Assembly (NCBI GenBank): GCA_021713395.1
Contig: JAKJJT010000001.1
Coordinates: forward strand, 248,001-312,000
Length of the DNA: 64,000 bases
From: Thiotrichales bacterium 19S9-11
Lineage (GTDB): Bacteria > Pseudomonadota > Gammaproteobacteria > Francisellales > Francisellaceae
Reading direction: 5' to 3'
The translations under genes were made by a program, and so were the position numbers. Shown here one piece after another: positions 37,026-46,017 of the stretch. A model generated the notes under the pieces. It saw only the letters and a list, made by a program, of their open reading frames with translations, searched no databases and was not told the origin of the DNA. How positions within the stretch are numbered: the stretch's first letter is position 1; every line of letters starts with the position of its first letter.

Positions 37026-38063
37026 CTAGCACCAAATAATACTTTCTTTAGGAAAGTCGCATCTAAAGAGGCTGCCTTTGCCTAAATCACTATGAATATA
37101 TAAATTAGCATGATGGCGCAATAGGACATATTTAACAATTGACAAGCCTAGTCCTGTTCCACCTGTTTGACGAGAGCGGCCTTTATCTACACGATAAAAG
37201 CGTTCAGTTAAACGTGGAATATGTTTTTCTGCAATGCCAATGCCTTGATCTTTAACACAAAAATGAGCGCCAGTTTGATCTGATGTCCACAAAATATCAA
37301 TCAAGCCACCATCAGGTGAATAGCGAACAGCATTGGTTAATAGGTTGCCAAAGCAACTTTCAAGTTCTTTTCTCTGCCCCTTTAGTAATAAATTGTTGTC
37401 AATTTTAATATTAAAGCTATGTTGATGGTTACTGAGTGCTTTTGCTTGCTCAATAAGTTCAGTTAATAAGCTTGGCACACTAACGGTGCTTGTCTCGACA
37501 TCAGATAAGTCTTGGTTTTGTAACTTTGTTAATAGTAATAGGTCTTCAAGTAGGCTTTCTAGTCTTTTCATCTGATGGTTCATCTGTGAAATATAGGGTT
37601 GCCAATGAGGTAACGCGTCAAAGACTTCTTCTTGCATTATTTCAAGATAACCTTGAATAACAGTTAAAGGTGTACGCATTTCATGAGATACATTAGCAAC
37701 AAAATCTTGACGCATACGATCAATATGATGACGGTGTGAGATATCTTGTGCAATTAAAATGGTAAAGCCGCTATAAGGGATTAGAAGTAGCGATAGCATA
37801 CGATCAGGTGCTTTGGGTGCTGGCATTTCAATTGTGCCACGCTCTTGACTTTGTATATAATCTAAAAATGCAGGAGAATGTAAAATGTGTGTAATATCTT
37901 TATGCTGGTGACTTTTTTTTAAATCTAAAAGTGCTCGTGCAACTCGATTCCACCATAAAATCTGATGGCTTTGATCTAAAATAACAACGCCATCAGTTAA
38001 GCCTTCAGCAAAGCTTCTAGCCCAAATTAAGCGCTCTTGGTGGTCAGGCTTTGTTTCAATCAT
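37026..38063 (-). CDS. phoR: Phosphate regulon sensor kinase PhoR-like, lacking membrane anchor
   Basis: The 345-residue kinase has a PAS domain (about residues 12-110: FAEGLTDGVVILDQSHQILWWN), the H box FVANVSHEMRTPLTVIQGYLE with H127, N box LTNAVRYSPDGG, G1 VKDQGIGI and G2 RQTGGTGLGLSIVKYVLLRH. The ATG at 38063 overlaps the phoB stop (ATGATTGA), typical of phoB-phoR. E. coli PhoR (431 residues) has two membrane helices before the PAS; here none precedes it, and the upstream bases belong to phoB, so the anchor is truly missing. Assignment as PhoR rests on domain order and neighbour. Confidence 0.88.
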   Translation of the reverse strand: MIETKPDHQERLIWARSFAEGLTDGVVILDQSHQILWWNRVARALLDLKKSHQHKDITHILHSPAFLDYIQSQERGTIEMPAPKAPDRMLSLLLIPYSGFTILIAQDISHRHHIDRMRQDFVANVSHEMRTPLTVIQGYLEIMQEEVFDALPHWQPYISQMNHQMKRLESLLEDLLLLTKLQNQDLSDVETSTVSVPSLLTELIEQAKALSNHQHSFNIKIDNNLLLKGQRKELESCFGNLLTNAVRYSPDGGLIDILWTSDQTGAHFCVKDQGIGIAEKHIPRLTERFYRVDKGRSRQTGGTGLGLSIVKYVLLRHHANLYIHSDLGKGSLFRCDFPKESIIWC

Positions 38064-38772
38064 GATCACGTTCCATGACAAAGCGATAGCCAATACCTCG
38101 AACAGACTCTATTAAGTGTTCAAGATTTGCGTCTTCTAAAATTTTTCTAACTCGCCTAACGTGAACATCGACTGTGCGTTCTAGTACATCTGCATGATCA
38201 CCCCAAACTTTATCAAGTAGTTTTTCTCGAGAAAGTGCTTTTTCAGGATGGCGCATAAGATAGTGCAATAATTTAAACTCAAGTGGGCCAATTTTAGTTT
38301 TCTTGCCATGTAAAAGTAGGCGGTGATTTTCAATATCAAGTGTAATTCCTGATATTGTTAACTGCTCTTGATGACTAGGCTTTATATTTAACTCATTTGA
38401 ATAAGTTCGCCTAAGCACAGCATGTACCCTTGCTAGTAGTTCATTTGGTGAAAATGGTTTTGTAATGTAATCATCAGCGCCTGCGTCAAATGCCCTAATT
38501 TTATTAGACTCTTCTGCGCGAGCAGTTAACATCATAACGGGAAGGTTAAAGGTTACATCTTTTTTAAGCTGAGTTAGCCAGTTGATACCGCTTTTATCGG
38601 GCATCATACAATCAAGTAGAATTAAATGTACTTTCTGCGTGGCTAATATTTCCGTTGCATAAGCAACAGTAGGCGCTTCAAATGAGTGAAATCCAGCACG
38701 TTTTAAGGCAAAAGTAACCATTTGACGGATGGGTGCTTCATCTTCAACAATTAAAATTGATAGTTTATCCAT
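38056..38772 (-). CDS. phoB: Phosphate regulon response regulator PhoB-like
   Basis: This OmpR/PhoB-type regulator should activate genes for phosphate uptake when phosphorylated by the neighbouring kinase. The 238-residue protein has a receiver domain (acidic pair E10 and D11, phosphoacceptor D54 in LLDCMMPDKSG, switch Lys in YITKPFSPNELLARV) and a winged-helix DNA-binding domain (GPLEFKLLHYLMRHPEKALSREKLL..., VDVHVRRVRKILEDANLEHLI). The stop overlaps the start of phoR by 8 bases, so the pair forms an operon. No pst genes are adjacent. Confidence 0.92.
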   Translation of the reverse strand: MDKLSILIVEDEAPIRQMVTFALKRAGFHSFEAPTVAYATEILATQKVHLILLDCMMPDKSGINWLTQLKKDVTFNLPVMMLTARAEESNKIRAFDAGADDYITKPFSPNELLARVHAVLRRTYSNELNIKPSHQEQLTISGITLDIENHRLLLHGKKTKIGPLEFKLLHYLMRHPEKALSREKLLDKVWGDHADVLERTVDVHVRRVRKILEDANLEHLIESVRGIGYRFVMERDHD

Positions 38773-38908
38773 TGGTTAAATAGAATTATCATAGTTAATA
38801 CAAATCGCAATTCTATCAGATTCAGTCTAAATAGACAAAGTTAAAGTAAGTAAAAAGGATTTCTTTATCGGTTGTTAATTAAAAAATTAATAAATAAACC
38901 AATAAATT

Positions 38909-38937
38909 TTGAATAATGATTTAAATTCGGATACACT
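38909..38937 (+). promoter_or_regulatory. Candidate promoter of carA
   Basis: TTGAAT (38909-38914) and TACACT (38932-38937) are separated by 17 bases, each matching four of six consensus positions. Transcription would begin about 24 bases before the carA ATG at 38968, leaving room for its AAAGG ribosome binding site but not for a leader attenuator. Confidence 0.5.
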
Positions 38938-38967
38938 TGGCACAATCTAACAAAGGTCATTTTATCT

Positions 38968-40104
38968 ATGCATCAGTCTAAACTTATACTTGAAACTGGC
39001 GAAGTTTTTGAAGGTATATCGCCTAAATGGGTTAAAGATCAAAATTTTGGTGAAGTTGTTTTTAATACTGGTATGGTCGGTTATACAGAAGTATTAACAG
39101 ACCCATCCTATAAAGGGCAAATTGTTGTTTTTACTTATCCAATGATTGGGAATTATGGTGTTGAGCCTGAGTGTCATTGGGAAAGTGATCAAATTCATGC
39201 TTCTGGTTTGGTGGTATCAGAGCTTGCACCATTTTATGCAAGAAATAAATCAGAAATGTCATTAGAAGAGTGGTGTAAAAAATCAAATACACCATTAATT
39301 GCAAATGTTGATACGCGAGCATTAACGAAGGTCTTACGTAAGCATGGCGTTGTTGCTGGTGCTATTATTGTTGGAGATAAGTTACCAAAGAAATTTGTAG
39401 ACGTTAATGAGAAAAATTTAGTTGCTGATGTTAGCGTTGATCGTGTTAGTGATCATGGAGAAGGCGAAAAAACAGTTATTGTTGTTGACTGTGGAATGAA
39501 GGCAAATATTTGGCGTCATTTGTGTGCATACTCTGGTATAACGCTTAAGCGGGTGCCTTATGATTATGATTATACAAATGAAGCATACAATGGTATTTTC
39601 TTATCAAATGGTCCAGGGGATCCAAAGCAATGCCAAAAAACTACTGAAATTTTGCAAAAAGCAATGAAAAAGACACCTAATGTGCCTATTTTTGGTATTT
39701 GTTTGGGTGCGCAAATTTTGGGGCTTGCTATTGGTGCTAAAACATATAAATTAAAATTTGGCCATAGGGCTCAAAACCATCCATGTCTGCATGAGGGAAC
39801 AAATCGCTGTTATCTAACAAGTCAAAACCATGGGTTTGGTATTGATGAAGAGACATTGCCTAATGGTTGGCGTGTATCGTTTAGAAATTTAAATGATCAA
39901 AGTGTACAAGGTATTGAGCATGAAAAATCACCTTACTTCGCTGTCCAGTTTCATCCAGAAGCAGCGCCAGGGCCTGTTGATACTGCATGGTTATTTGATC
40001 AATTTATTGATACAGTTAATGCATATGAGATAAAAAGAAATAATAAAAAAATGGCAAATGCTGGCATCAAAGAACAGTTATCTAGTGAACATAAGGCATC
40101 TTAA
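38968..40104 (+). CDS. carA: Carbamoyl-phosphate synthase small (glutaminase) subunit CarA
   Basis: CarA hydrolyses glutamine and channels ammonia to CarB to make carbamoyl phosphate for arginine and pyrimidines. The 378-residue protein has the CarA N-terminal domain (GEVVFNTGMVGYTEVLTDPSYKGQIV) and the class I amidotransferase domain with ILSNGPGDP-like LSNGPGDPKQ, the nucleophile Cys in IFGICLGAQILGLA, and HPEAAPGP with the catalytic His and Glu. carB, normally next, is absent; a KfrA-like gene follows after 3 bases. Confidence 0.96.
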   Translation: MHQSKLILETGEVFEGISPKWVKDQNFGEVVFNTGMVGYTEVLTDPSYKGQIVVFTYPMIGNYGVEPECHWESDQIHASGLVVSELAPFYARNKSEMSLEEWCKKSNTPLIANVDTRALTKVLRKHGVVAGAIIVGDKLPKKFVDVNEKNLVADVSVDRVSDHGEGEKTVIVVDCGMKANIWRHLCAYSGITLKRVPYDYDYTNEAYNGIFLSNGPGDPKQCQKTTEILQKAMKKTPNVPIFGICLGAQILGLAIGAKTYKLKFGHRAQNHPCLHEGTNRCYLTSQNHGFGIDEETLPNGWRVSFRNLNDQSVQGIEHEKSPYFAVQFHPEAAPGPVDTAWLFDQFIDTVNAYEIKRNNKKMANAGIKEQLSSEHKAS

Positions 40105-40107
40105 ATC

Positions 40108-40650
40108 ATGGCAGACCAAGAATTAACTTATGAACAGGTTGTTCAAGCAGCAGAAAGAATTTTAAATCGTAATGAACGAGTTACAATTGAGCGTGTTAGG
40201 AGGATGATCGGTCACGGCGATATGTTGCAAATCGTTGGTTTTTTAAGACAGTGGCAAAAAGATAAGACAAAAAAGGTAGTGGTTAAAGCAGAAGCTGACG
40301 CTAAAATGACAACAAGTAAAGATGAAGTTGTTGTGGTTGTTGGTGATTCAAATAAAACAAATCAACGACACAGAAATAAGCGTATAGCTAATTTTTCATT
40401 TGAGCGTCTTTTTGAAGAATCAGTTGCGACTCAGTCACTTTTTTGGTCACTATATTATGTGCGTCAGCAAAAAAATACAGCCATTGAGCTACATCAAATT
40501 GAGAAAAATTCAATGACTGAAATGATGATGGATGTTGAGGCTCAAATTAGACGGATCAAAAAACAAGCGAAAGAAGAAATTAATCAGTTAATGCAGCAGT
40601 ATTGTAAAATATCGATCCAATACGACGCTGAAAAGTCAAAGCTACGTTAA
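40108..40650 (+). CDS. KfrA-like DNA-binding protein
   Basis: The 180-residue protein begins with a domain similar to the KfrA N-terminal DNA-binding domain (LTYEQVVQAAERILNRNERVTIERVRRMIGHGDMLQIVGFLRQW, about residues 5-48 read in pieces), which in plasmid KfrA binds DNA before a long coiled coil. Here the coiled part is short (KNSMTEMMMDVEAQIRRIKKQAKEEI). It follows carA by 3 bases, so it is probably in the same transcript. Such proteins are usually plasmid- or mobile-element-borne, yet composition here is like the neighbours. Its role is unknown. Confidence 0.75.
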   Translation: MADQELTYEQVVQAAERILNRNERVTIERVRRMIGHGDMLQIVGFLRQWQKDKTKKVVVKAEADAKMTTSKDEVVVVVGDSNKTNQRHRNKRIANFSFERLFEESVATQSLFWSLYYVRQQKNTAIELHQIEKNSMTEMMMDVEAQIRRIKKQAKEEINQLMQQYCKISIQYDAEKSKLR

Positions 40651-40773
40651 TTCTGATGCGTAAATAATAATTAAATCCTATCACTTTAAAAGTAGCCATT
40701 AAGTTTTATTTTCCACATAATAGAATAAGCATCTCTAAATAAGACGATATCAATAAGACTAAAAGAGAGTTTA

Positions 40774-42984
40774 ATGGTTCAGATAACTGATAAATATCGA
40801 TTAACTCAAGATGGTTATGTTGAGTTTGACTCTTGGCTTAAAGCAATTCAAGCGTTTTACTCTAAGGATAGGTTAGAAGTCATTAGTCAGGCAGTTGATA
40901 TTGCAATGTCTTTGGGTATTGATATGCAAAGTAAGTTAGGTGCTAATTGCTTTCAGGTGGGTGTTGAAATTGCTTCTGTTTTATTTGATCTTGAGGTCGA
41001 TGAAGAAGCAATTGCAGCAGGCTTGTTGTTTGAACTTTATTATTCTAACTATATTGACTCAGAGACCATTAAAGAAAAGCTAGGTTCTAGCGTCTTAGCC
41101 ATTTTAAATGGTGCTAATAATATGACACAAGTAAGATTGTTGCAAAATAAGAACCCACAAATGCAGCAAGTAGATCAGTTTCGCCGTATGATGTTAAGTA
41201 TGATTCAAGATGTGCGGATTGTTTTAGTAAAGCTAGCTGAACGTATTTGCTTGTTACGATCAAATAAGTCTAATTGGACTGAGCATTATAAAAATCTGAT
41301 GGCACGAGAAATATTGGATATTTATGCACCATTGGCAAATCGCTTGGGGCTTTCAAAGATCAAGTGGGAAATGGAAGATCGTGCATTTTTCTGTCTATAC
41401 CCAGTTGAGTATAAAAAAATTGCTCAAAAAATTAACAGAAAGCGCCTTGAGCGAGAGTCATATATTACAGATAGTATTGATACTTTAAAGGAAAGCTTGC
41501 AGCAAGGAGGTATTAAGTGTTTTAATCTTTCAGGTCGTGTAAAGCATATCTATAGTATTTGGCGTAAACTAAGAAATAAAGAGTCATCTTTTGATGAGTT
41601 ATATGATATTAGAGCATTGCGTATATTGGTAAATGATATACCAGAATGTTATCGTGCGCTTGCAATTGTAAATGCTTTATGGGAGCCGATTCCAAGTGAG
41701 TTTTCTGATTATATTGCAACACCAAAACCTAATGGTTATCAATCGATTCATACAGTTGTTTATGGGTTAGATAATAAAACAGTAGAAGTTCAAATCCGAA
41801 CTTATCAGATGCATGAGCAATCTGAAATGGGTGTAGCGGCTCATTGGCGCTATAAGGAAGGTGTTAAATATGATCCATCATTTGAAGCAAGAATTGAGTG
41901 GATGCGCTCTTTACTGGGATGGCAAGAGCAGCTAGTTGAATCAGGCGATGATAGAGCTAAAGCTTTTATTGAAGGTGCTTCTGATGATCGAGTTTATGTC
42001 TTTAGCCCAGAGGGGGATGTCTTTGATTTACCGAAAGGCTCAACGCCATTAGATTTTGCATATCATGTGCATACAATGGTGGGGCATCGCTGTCGAGGCG
42101 CAAAAGTTAATGAGCGGATTGTTAATTTAACTTATCAGTTAAAAACAGGAGATCGTGTTCAGATAATGACTTATAAAGAGCCAAAGCCTTCACTTGATTG
42201 GGCAAATAAGGCTTTAGGGTATGTTTATTCAACCAAAATTAGGGCGCGAATTTTACGTTGGTTTAAGATACAAAACCGCGAAGAAAATGCACTACTAGGT
42301 AAGGAGCGTTTGTTAAACCAGTTAAAATCTATTGAGCTTAAATCAGTTGATTATTTAAAAGTTGCAAATCACTTTAACCACCAAGATGAGCTAAGCCTAT
42401 TTGCAGCTATTGAAACAGCGGATTTACGACTAAATCAAGTTGTTAATTATATCGTTGAGCACTATGGAAAGATAAAGTCAATAGAAGAAGGGAAGTTAGG
42501 TAAGTTGACTCCGTTTCATAGTAATGTTGAGCATATTGGTCACTCATCTGACTTAGTTATTTATGGTGTCGATAATTTATTATCTCATATAGCAGGTTGT
42601 TGTAAGCCTGTCTTGGGAGATAATATTATTGGTTATATTACGCAAGGCAGGGGTGTATCTGTACATCGTGATGATTGTAAAAATTTAAAGCGTTTAATGC
42701 TTTTATCGCCCTATCGGATGATTGATGTGCATTGGGGAAATTCAGATGAAACAAACTACGCAGTTGATTTATTGGTTAGAGGGTTTGAGCGAGATCATGT
42801 GTCGCGGCATATTTTTCAGTTGTTAGCAGATCAGAAAATATCGATTGTTAAATCTGAAATACAACAAAAAGAAGAATTAGATGAGATTTATTTGCGTATC
42901 ACAATTGGTGATACATTGGAGCTTGATAAAGTTATTAATCAGATTCGATCATTAAAAGGCGTCTTATTTGTCTCAAGAGTTTAG
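40774..42984 (+). CDS. relA: GTP pyrophosphokinase RelA ((p)ppGpp synthetase)
   Basis: RelA makes (p)ppGpp when uncharged tRNA enters the ribosome. The 736-residue protein has a degenerate N-terminal hydrolase domain: LLFELYYSN replaces the HD motif of SpoT, so it should not degrade ppGpp. The synthetase domain follows (FDELYDIRALRILV, YIATPKPNGYQSIHTVVYG, VEVQIRTYQMHEQSEMGVAAHWRYKEG), then TGS (VYVFSPEGDVFDLPKG), a zinc-finger-like Cys region (AGCCKPVLGDNIIGYITQGRG) and a C-terminal ACT domain. The ATG at 40774 is preceded by an AAAGAGAG ribosome binding site. Confidence 0.95.
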   Translation: MVQITDKYRLTQDGYVEFDSWLKAIQAFYSKDRLEVISQAVDIAMSLGIDMQSKLGANCFQVGVEIASVLFDLEVDEEAIAAGLLFELYYSNYIDSETIKEKLGSSVLAILNGANNMTQVRLLQNKNPQMQQVDQFRRMMLSMIQDVRIVLVKLAERICLLRSNKSNWTEHYKNLMAREILDIYAPLANRLGLSKIKWEMEDRAFFCLYPVEYKKIAQKINRKRLERESYITDSIDTLKESLQQGGIKCFNLSGRVKHIYSIWRKLRNKESSFDELYDIRALRILVNDIPECYRALAIVNALWEPIPSEFSDYIATPKPNGYQSIHTVVYGLDNKTVEVQIRTYQMHEQSEMGVAAHWRYKEGVKYDPSFEARIEWMRSLLGWQEQLVESGDDRAKAFIEGASDDRVYVFSPEGDVFDLPKGSTPLDFAYHVHTMVGHRCRGAKVNERIVNLTYQLKTGDRVQIMTYKEPKPSLDWANKALGYVYSTKIRARILRWFKIQNREENALLGKERLLNQLKSIELKSVDYLKVANHFNHQDELSLFAAIETADLRLNQVVNYIVEHYGKIKSIEEGKLGKLTPFHSNVEHIGHSSDLVIYGVDNLLSHIAGCCKPVLGDNIIGYITQGRGVSVHRDDCKNLKRLMLLSPYRMIDVHWGNSDETNYAVDLLVRGFERDHVSRHIFQLLADQKISIVKSEIQQKEELDEIYLRITIGDTLELDKVINQIRSLKGVLFVSRV

Positions 42985-42997
42985 GTGGCGATAAAAT

Positions 42998-43663
42998 TTA
43001 GGGAGAAATTTGGTTGTTATAATTTTGCCACGTGGGCCTAAATGGCTTCTCTGGCTGGATGATGTGGTTTTTATGTTCATTATAAAAATCCTGATAGTTT
43101 TCCGTTGATTCTTTTTGATAGGTTTCGTTGGTTATTTTTTTTGTACCTGCGGTTTCTACTTTTGGGTGGGGTAGTATATAAATTGTGATGGCTTGACTTT
43201 TTGCGATTACTCTGTTTTTTTCATCGATAATTGCAAGTTTGAGCGTGTAGGTGCCGGGTGTTGGTGTATTAATTGAAATTGGAAGCGTCCGAGTTGTTAG
43301 TATAGGCTTATGGTTAAGACTTATCTGTACTTGGTGGGTTTGGTTGTGATTGATAAAAGCAGTGACGCCCATTGTTATAATAGGAATGTTTTCGCGCTGA
43401 TAGTGAAAGCTTTGATTATTTTTCGGAGAGATAATAGTCAGTGGCATTGGTTTTGAGGTTTTGTCATAAGCTGCTTTATTGTGCATATTGTTAATGGGTA
43501 TTGTTTGTGGCTCAGGTAGATTAATTGTTTGAGCATCTTTGTTGTAATCACTCGAGTAATGTCGCTGCCCACTTTTATCCTCCCAGGTATATATTGATGT
43601 GTTACTGAAAGAAAAGGCAGGGACAATAAAGATAAAATAAAGCATGATTAGGCGGTAAATCAT
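42998..43663 (-). CDS. DUF4124 domain protein, exported
   Basis: The 221-residue protein has a signal peptide (about residues 1-20, LYFIFIVPAFSFS) followed by the DUF4124 motif SIYTWEDKSGQRHYSSDY, common in gammaproteobacterial envelope proteins of unknown role. A beta-rich middle (HQVQISLNHKPIL, TPGTYTLKLAIIDEKNRVIAKSQAITIYI) looks like an Ig-type domain. The C-terminus is polar. It is a lone gene convergent with relA. Function is unknown. Confidence 0.85.
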   Translation of the reverse strand: MIYRLIMLYFIFIVPAFSFSNTSIYTWEDKSGQRHYSSDYNKDAQTINLPEPQTIPINNMHNKAAYDKTSKPMPLTIISPKNNQSFHYQRENIPIITMGVTAFINHNQTHQVQISLNHKPILTTRTLPISINTPTPGTYTLKLAIIDEKNRVIAKSQAITIYILPHPKVETAGTKKITNETYQKESTENYQDFYNEHKNHIIQPEKPFRPTWQNYNNQISP

Positions 43664-43725
43664 AAAAGCATAACCATTGAGTTGTATATTAATTGTACAG
43701 TATAGAAATTATAATAAAAAAACAG

Positions 43726-43754
43726 TTGACCTGCCAGTATGATTTGCCTATGAT
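43726..43754 (+). promoter_or_regulatory. Strong promoter of the tRNA-tuf operon
   Basis: TTGACC (43726-43731) and TATGAT (43749-43754) are spaced by exactly 17 bases, each differing from consensus in one position. Transcription should start about 12 bases before the tRNA-Tyr 5' end, as for stable RNA operons. It probably drives three tRNA genes and tuf. Confidence 0.8.
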
Positions 43755-43772
43755 TGATTCCGAATTGGCACT

Positions 43773-43857
43773 GGAGGGGTTCCCGAGTGGCCAAAGGGAT
43801 CAGACTGTAAATCTGACGGCTCCGCCTTCGCAGGTTCGAATCCTGCCCCCTCCACCA
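43773..43857 (+). tRNA. tRNA-Tyr (anticodon GTA)
   Basis: The 85-base gene has the acceptor stem GGAGGGG...CCCCTCC with A discriminator and encoded CCA, a long variable arm expected of tRNA-Tyr, and the anticodon loop CTGTAAA with anticodon GTA. The T-loop reads GGTTCGAATCC. Confidence 0.97.
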
Positions 43858-43921
43858 TAATAGATTTGAAACGCTAGCAGGCTCATTATGGTTATAAATG
43901 AAGGTGATCAGTAAAGTTTAG

Positions 43922-43995
43922 GCGGGTGTAGTTCAATGGTAGAACTTCGGCCTTCCAAGCCGATAGTGTGGGTTCGATTCCCATCACCCGCTCCA
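43922..43995 (+). tRNA. tRNA-Gly (anticodon TCC)
   Basis: The 74-base gene has the acceptor stem GCGGGTG, D arm TAGTTCAATGGTAGA, anticodon loop CTTCCAA with anticodon TCC, T-loop GGTTCGATTCC, U discriminator and encoded CCA. It lies between the Tyr and Thr genes as in the E. coli tufB operon. Confidence 0.97.
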
Positions 43996-44062
43996 AAATG
44001 ATTTGATTTTCTCATTGTAATTAGCTTGTAATAAATTATATTTATATAGAGTTGGCGTCTTT

Positions 44063-44138
<76 letters not shown>

Positions 44139-44215
44139 TTGTGAAGTTGATGGTGGAAAGTGCTGAAAATAGTATTAGTTTTTAAAGAGTTTGTTTAAAC
44201 CTTGGAGTAAGTAAA

Positions 44216-45400
44216 ATGTCAAAAGAAAAATTTGATCGTAGTAAGCCGCACGTTAATGTCGGTACGATCGGTCACGTTGATCATGGTAAAACAACTTTGT
44301 CAGCAGCAATTTCGCATGTTGCAAGTAGTAAGTTTGGTGGTGAAGTAAAAGACTTTGCTGCGATTGATAATGCGCCAGAAGAAAGAGCGCGTGGTATCAC
44401 CATTTCAACGTCTCACATTGAGTATGAATCAGCTGCGCGTCATTATGCGCATGTGGATTGCCCAGGGCATGCTGATTACGTTAAGAATATGATTACAGGT
44501 GCAGCTCAAATGGATGGTGCTATTCTAGTTGTTTCAGCAGCAGATGGTCCGATGCCGCAAACGCGTGAGCATATCTTACTAGCTCGTCAGGTTGGTGTGC
44601 CTTATATCGTTGTTTTCTTAAACAAGTGTGATATGGTTGATGATGAAGAGTTATTGGATCTAGTTGAGATGGAAGTTCGTGAACTTTTAGATCAGTATGA
44701 ATTTCCTGGTGATGATACGCCAATTATTAAAGGTTCAGCGCTTAAAGCGATTGAAGGTGAAGAGCAATATGTTAATGCTATCATTGAGTTGTTAGAAACA
44801 ATGGATAGCTATATTCCAGAGCCTGAGCGTGATACTGACAAGCCATTCTTATTGCCAGTTGAAGATGTGTTCTCAATTTCTGGTCGTGGTACAGTTGTTA
44901 CTGGTCGTATTGAGCGTGGAATCGTTAAAGTAGGTGAAGAAGTTGAAATTGTTGGTATTAAAGCAACAAATAAAACAACAGTCACTGGCGTTGAGATGTT
45001 CCGTAAGCTTCTAGATGAGGGGCGTGCGGGTGATAATGTTGGTCTTTTGGTTCGTGGTGTTAAGCGTGAAGATGTTGAGCGTGGCCAAGTTCTTTGTAAG
45101 CCTGGTTCAATTACGCCGCATACAGATTTTGAAGCAGAAGTTTATGTGCTATCTAAAGAGGAAGGTGGTCGTCATACGCCATTCTTTAAAGGATATCGTC
45201 CACAGTTTTACTTCCGTACAACAGATGTAACTGGTTCAATTGAGTTGCCAGAAGGTGTTGAAATGGTAATGCCTGGTGATAACATTAAGATGAATGTTTC
45301 ATTGATTGCGCCAATTGCTATGGAAGATGGTCTTCGCTTTGCAATCCGCGAAGGTGGTCGCACGGTTGGAGCTGGTGTTGTTGCTAAAATTCTTAAATAG
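44216..45400 (+). CDS. tuf: Elongation factor Tu
   Basis: EF-Tu delivers aminoacyl-tRNA to the ribosome as a GTP complex. The 394-residue protein matches the usual length. G1 is [11 protein letters not shown]3 [16 protein letters not shown]4 [10 protein letters not shown]; the switch I region reads [13 protein letters not shown]. Domains 2 and 3 follow ([30 protein letters not shown]). It is co-transcribed with the upstream tRNA-Tyr/Gly/Thr genes, i.e. the tufB-type copy. No rpsL-rpsG-fusA-type neighbour is in the window. Ribosome binding site GGAG is nearby. Confidence 0.98.
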   Translation: MSKEKFDRSKPHVNVGTIGHVDHGKTTLSAAISHVASSKFGGEVKDFAAIDNAPEERARGITISTSHIEYESAARHYAHVDCPGHADYVKNMITGAAQMDGAILVVSAADGPMPQTREHILLARQVGVPYIVVFLNKCDMVDDEELLDLVEMEVRELLDQYEFPGDDTPIIKGSALKAIEGEEQYVNAIIELLETMDSYIPEPERDTDKPFLLPVEDVFSISGRGTVVTGRIERGIVKVGEEVEIVGIKATNKTTVTGVEMFRKLLDEGRAGDNVGLLVRGVKREDVERGQVLCKPGSITPHTDFEAEVYVLSKEEGGRHTPFFKGYRPQFYFRTTDVTGSIELPEGVEMVMPGDNIKMNVSLIAPIAMEDGLRFAIREGGRTVGAGVVAKILK

Positions 45401-45420
45401 TTAAGAATTTAAAAAACGAT

Positions 45421-45496
<76 letters not shown>

Positions 45497-45513
45497 CTAA
45501 AATAAAATACTTG

Positions 45514-45553
45514 AACGGTGCGTTTGTCTATGTTAAGATTACGCACCGTTTTT
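45514..45553 (+). terminator. Terminator after tRNA-Trp, possibly containing the secE promoter
   Basis: AACGGTGCGT (45514-45523) and ACGCACCGTT (45541-45550) are a perfect 10-base stem with a 17-base loop, followed by five T (45549-45553). It should end the tRNA-tuf-tRNA-Trp transcript. TTGAAC (45511-45516) and TAAGAT (45534-45539), 17 bases apart inside the structure, could be a promoter for secE-nusG. Confidence 0.75.
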
Positions 45554-45581
45554 GTATGTGTTGAACTGTTAATAGGTGACG

Positions 45582-45992
45582 ATGTTGAAATCAAACCAGT
45601 TAAAAAATCATGCGGCTGAGCATTCAACAGCTAAGTCTAGTGAGAAAACAAAAAATGGCCTTTTATGGGCTATTATTTTGTTTTTATTAGGTGTCGGTAT
45701 TGTTTTGAATTCTTTTTATGCTGATGCAGTTGCATTGCCTCTTAGAATTGCAGGTTTTATTGTGTTGGTCGTCTTTTTAATGGCGGCTTCATTGTTAACA
45801 AGCCAAGGCAAGTCGGCGTGGCAGTTTGTGCAGTCAGCTCGATCAGAGATGCGCCGAGTTGTTTGGCCAACTCGCCAAGAGACGGTGCAAACAACATTTT
45901 TGATTATAGGTGTGGTCTTGGTTGCTGCTTTGATTATGTGGTTATTTGACAGTTTGTTCATATATATTGTCAAACTTGCTATAGCGGTTTAA
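45582..45992 (+). CDS. secE: Preprotein translocase subunit SecE
   Basis: SecE clamps SecY in the Sec translocon. The 136-residue protein has three membrane segments (about residues 30-50, 55-75 and 110-132), as in E. coli, and the conserved cytoplasmic stretch QSARSEMRRVVWPTRQETVQT. The ATG at 45582 with AGGTGA five bases before is chosen over an in-frame GTG at 45576. nusG follows after 25 bases, the invariant secE-nusG pair. Confidence 0.95.
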   Translation: MLKSNQLKNHAAEHSTAKSSEKTKNGLLWAIILFLLGVGIVLNSFYADAVALPLRIAGFIVLVVFLMAASLLTSQGKSAWQFVQSARSEMRRVVWPTRQETVQTTFLIIGVVLVAALIMWLFDSLFIYIVKLAIAV

Positions 45993-46017
45993 TTATAAAT
46001 AAAGCATTAAGTGGAAA

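Noticed and set aside
40108-40650. KfrA-like gene as evidence of an integrated plasmid
   Set aside because: No replication, partition or transfer genes surround it, and base composition looks like the neighbours; only the domain resemblance remains.
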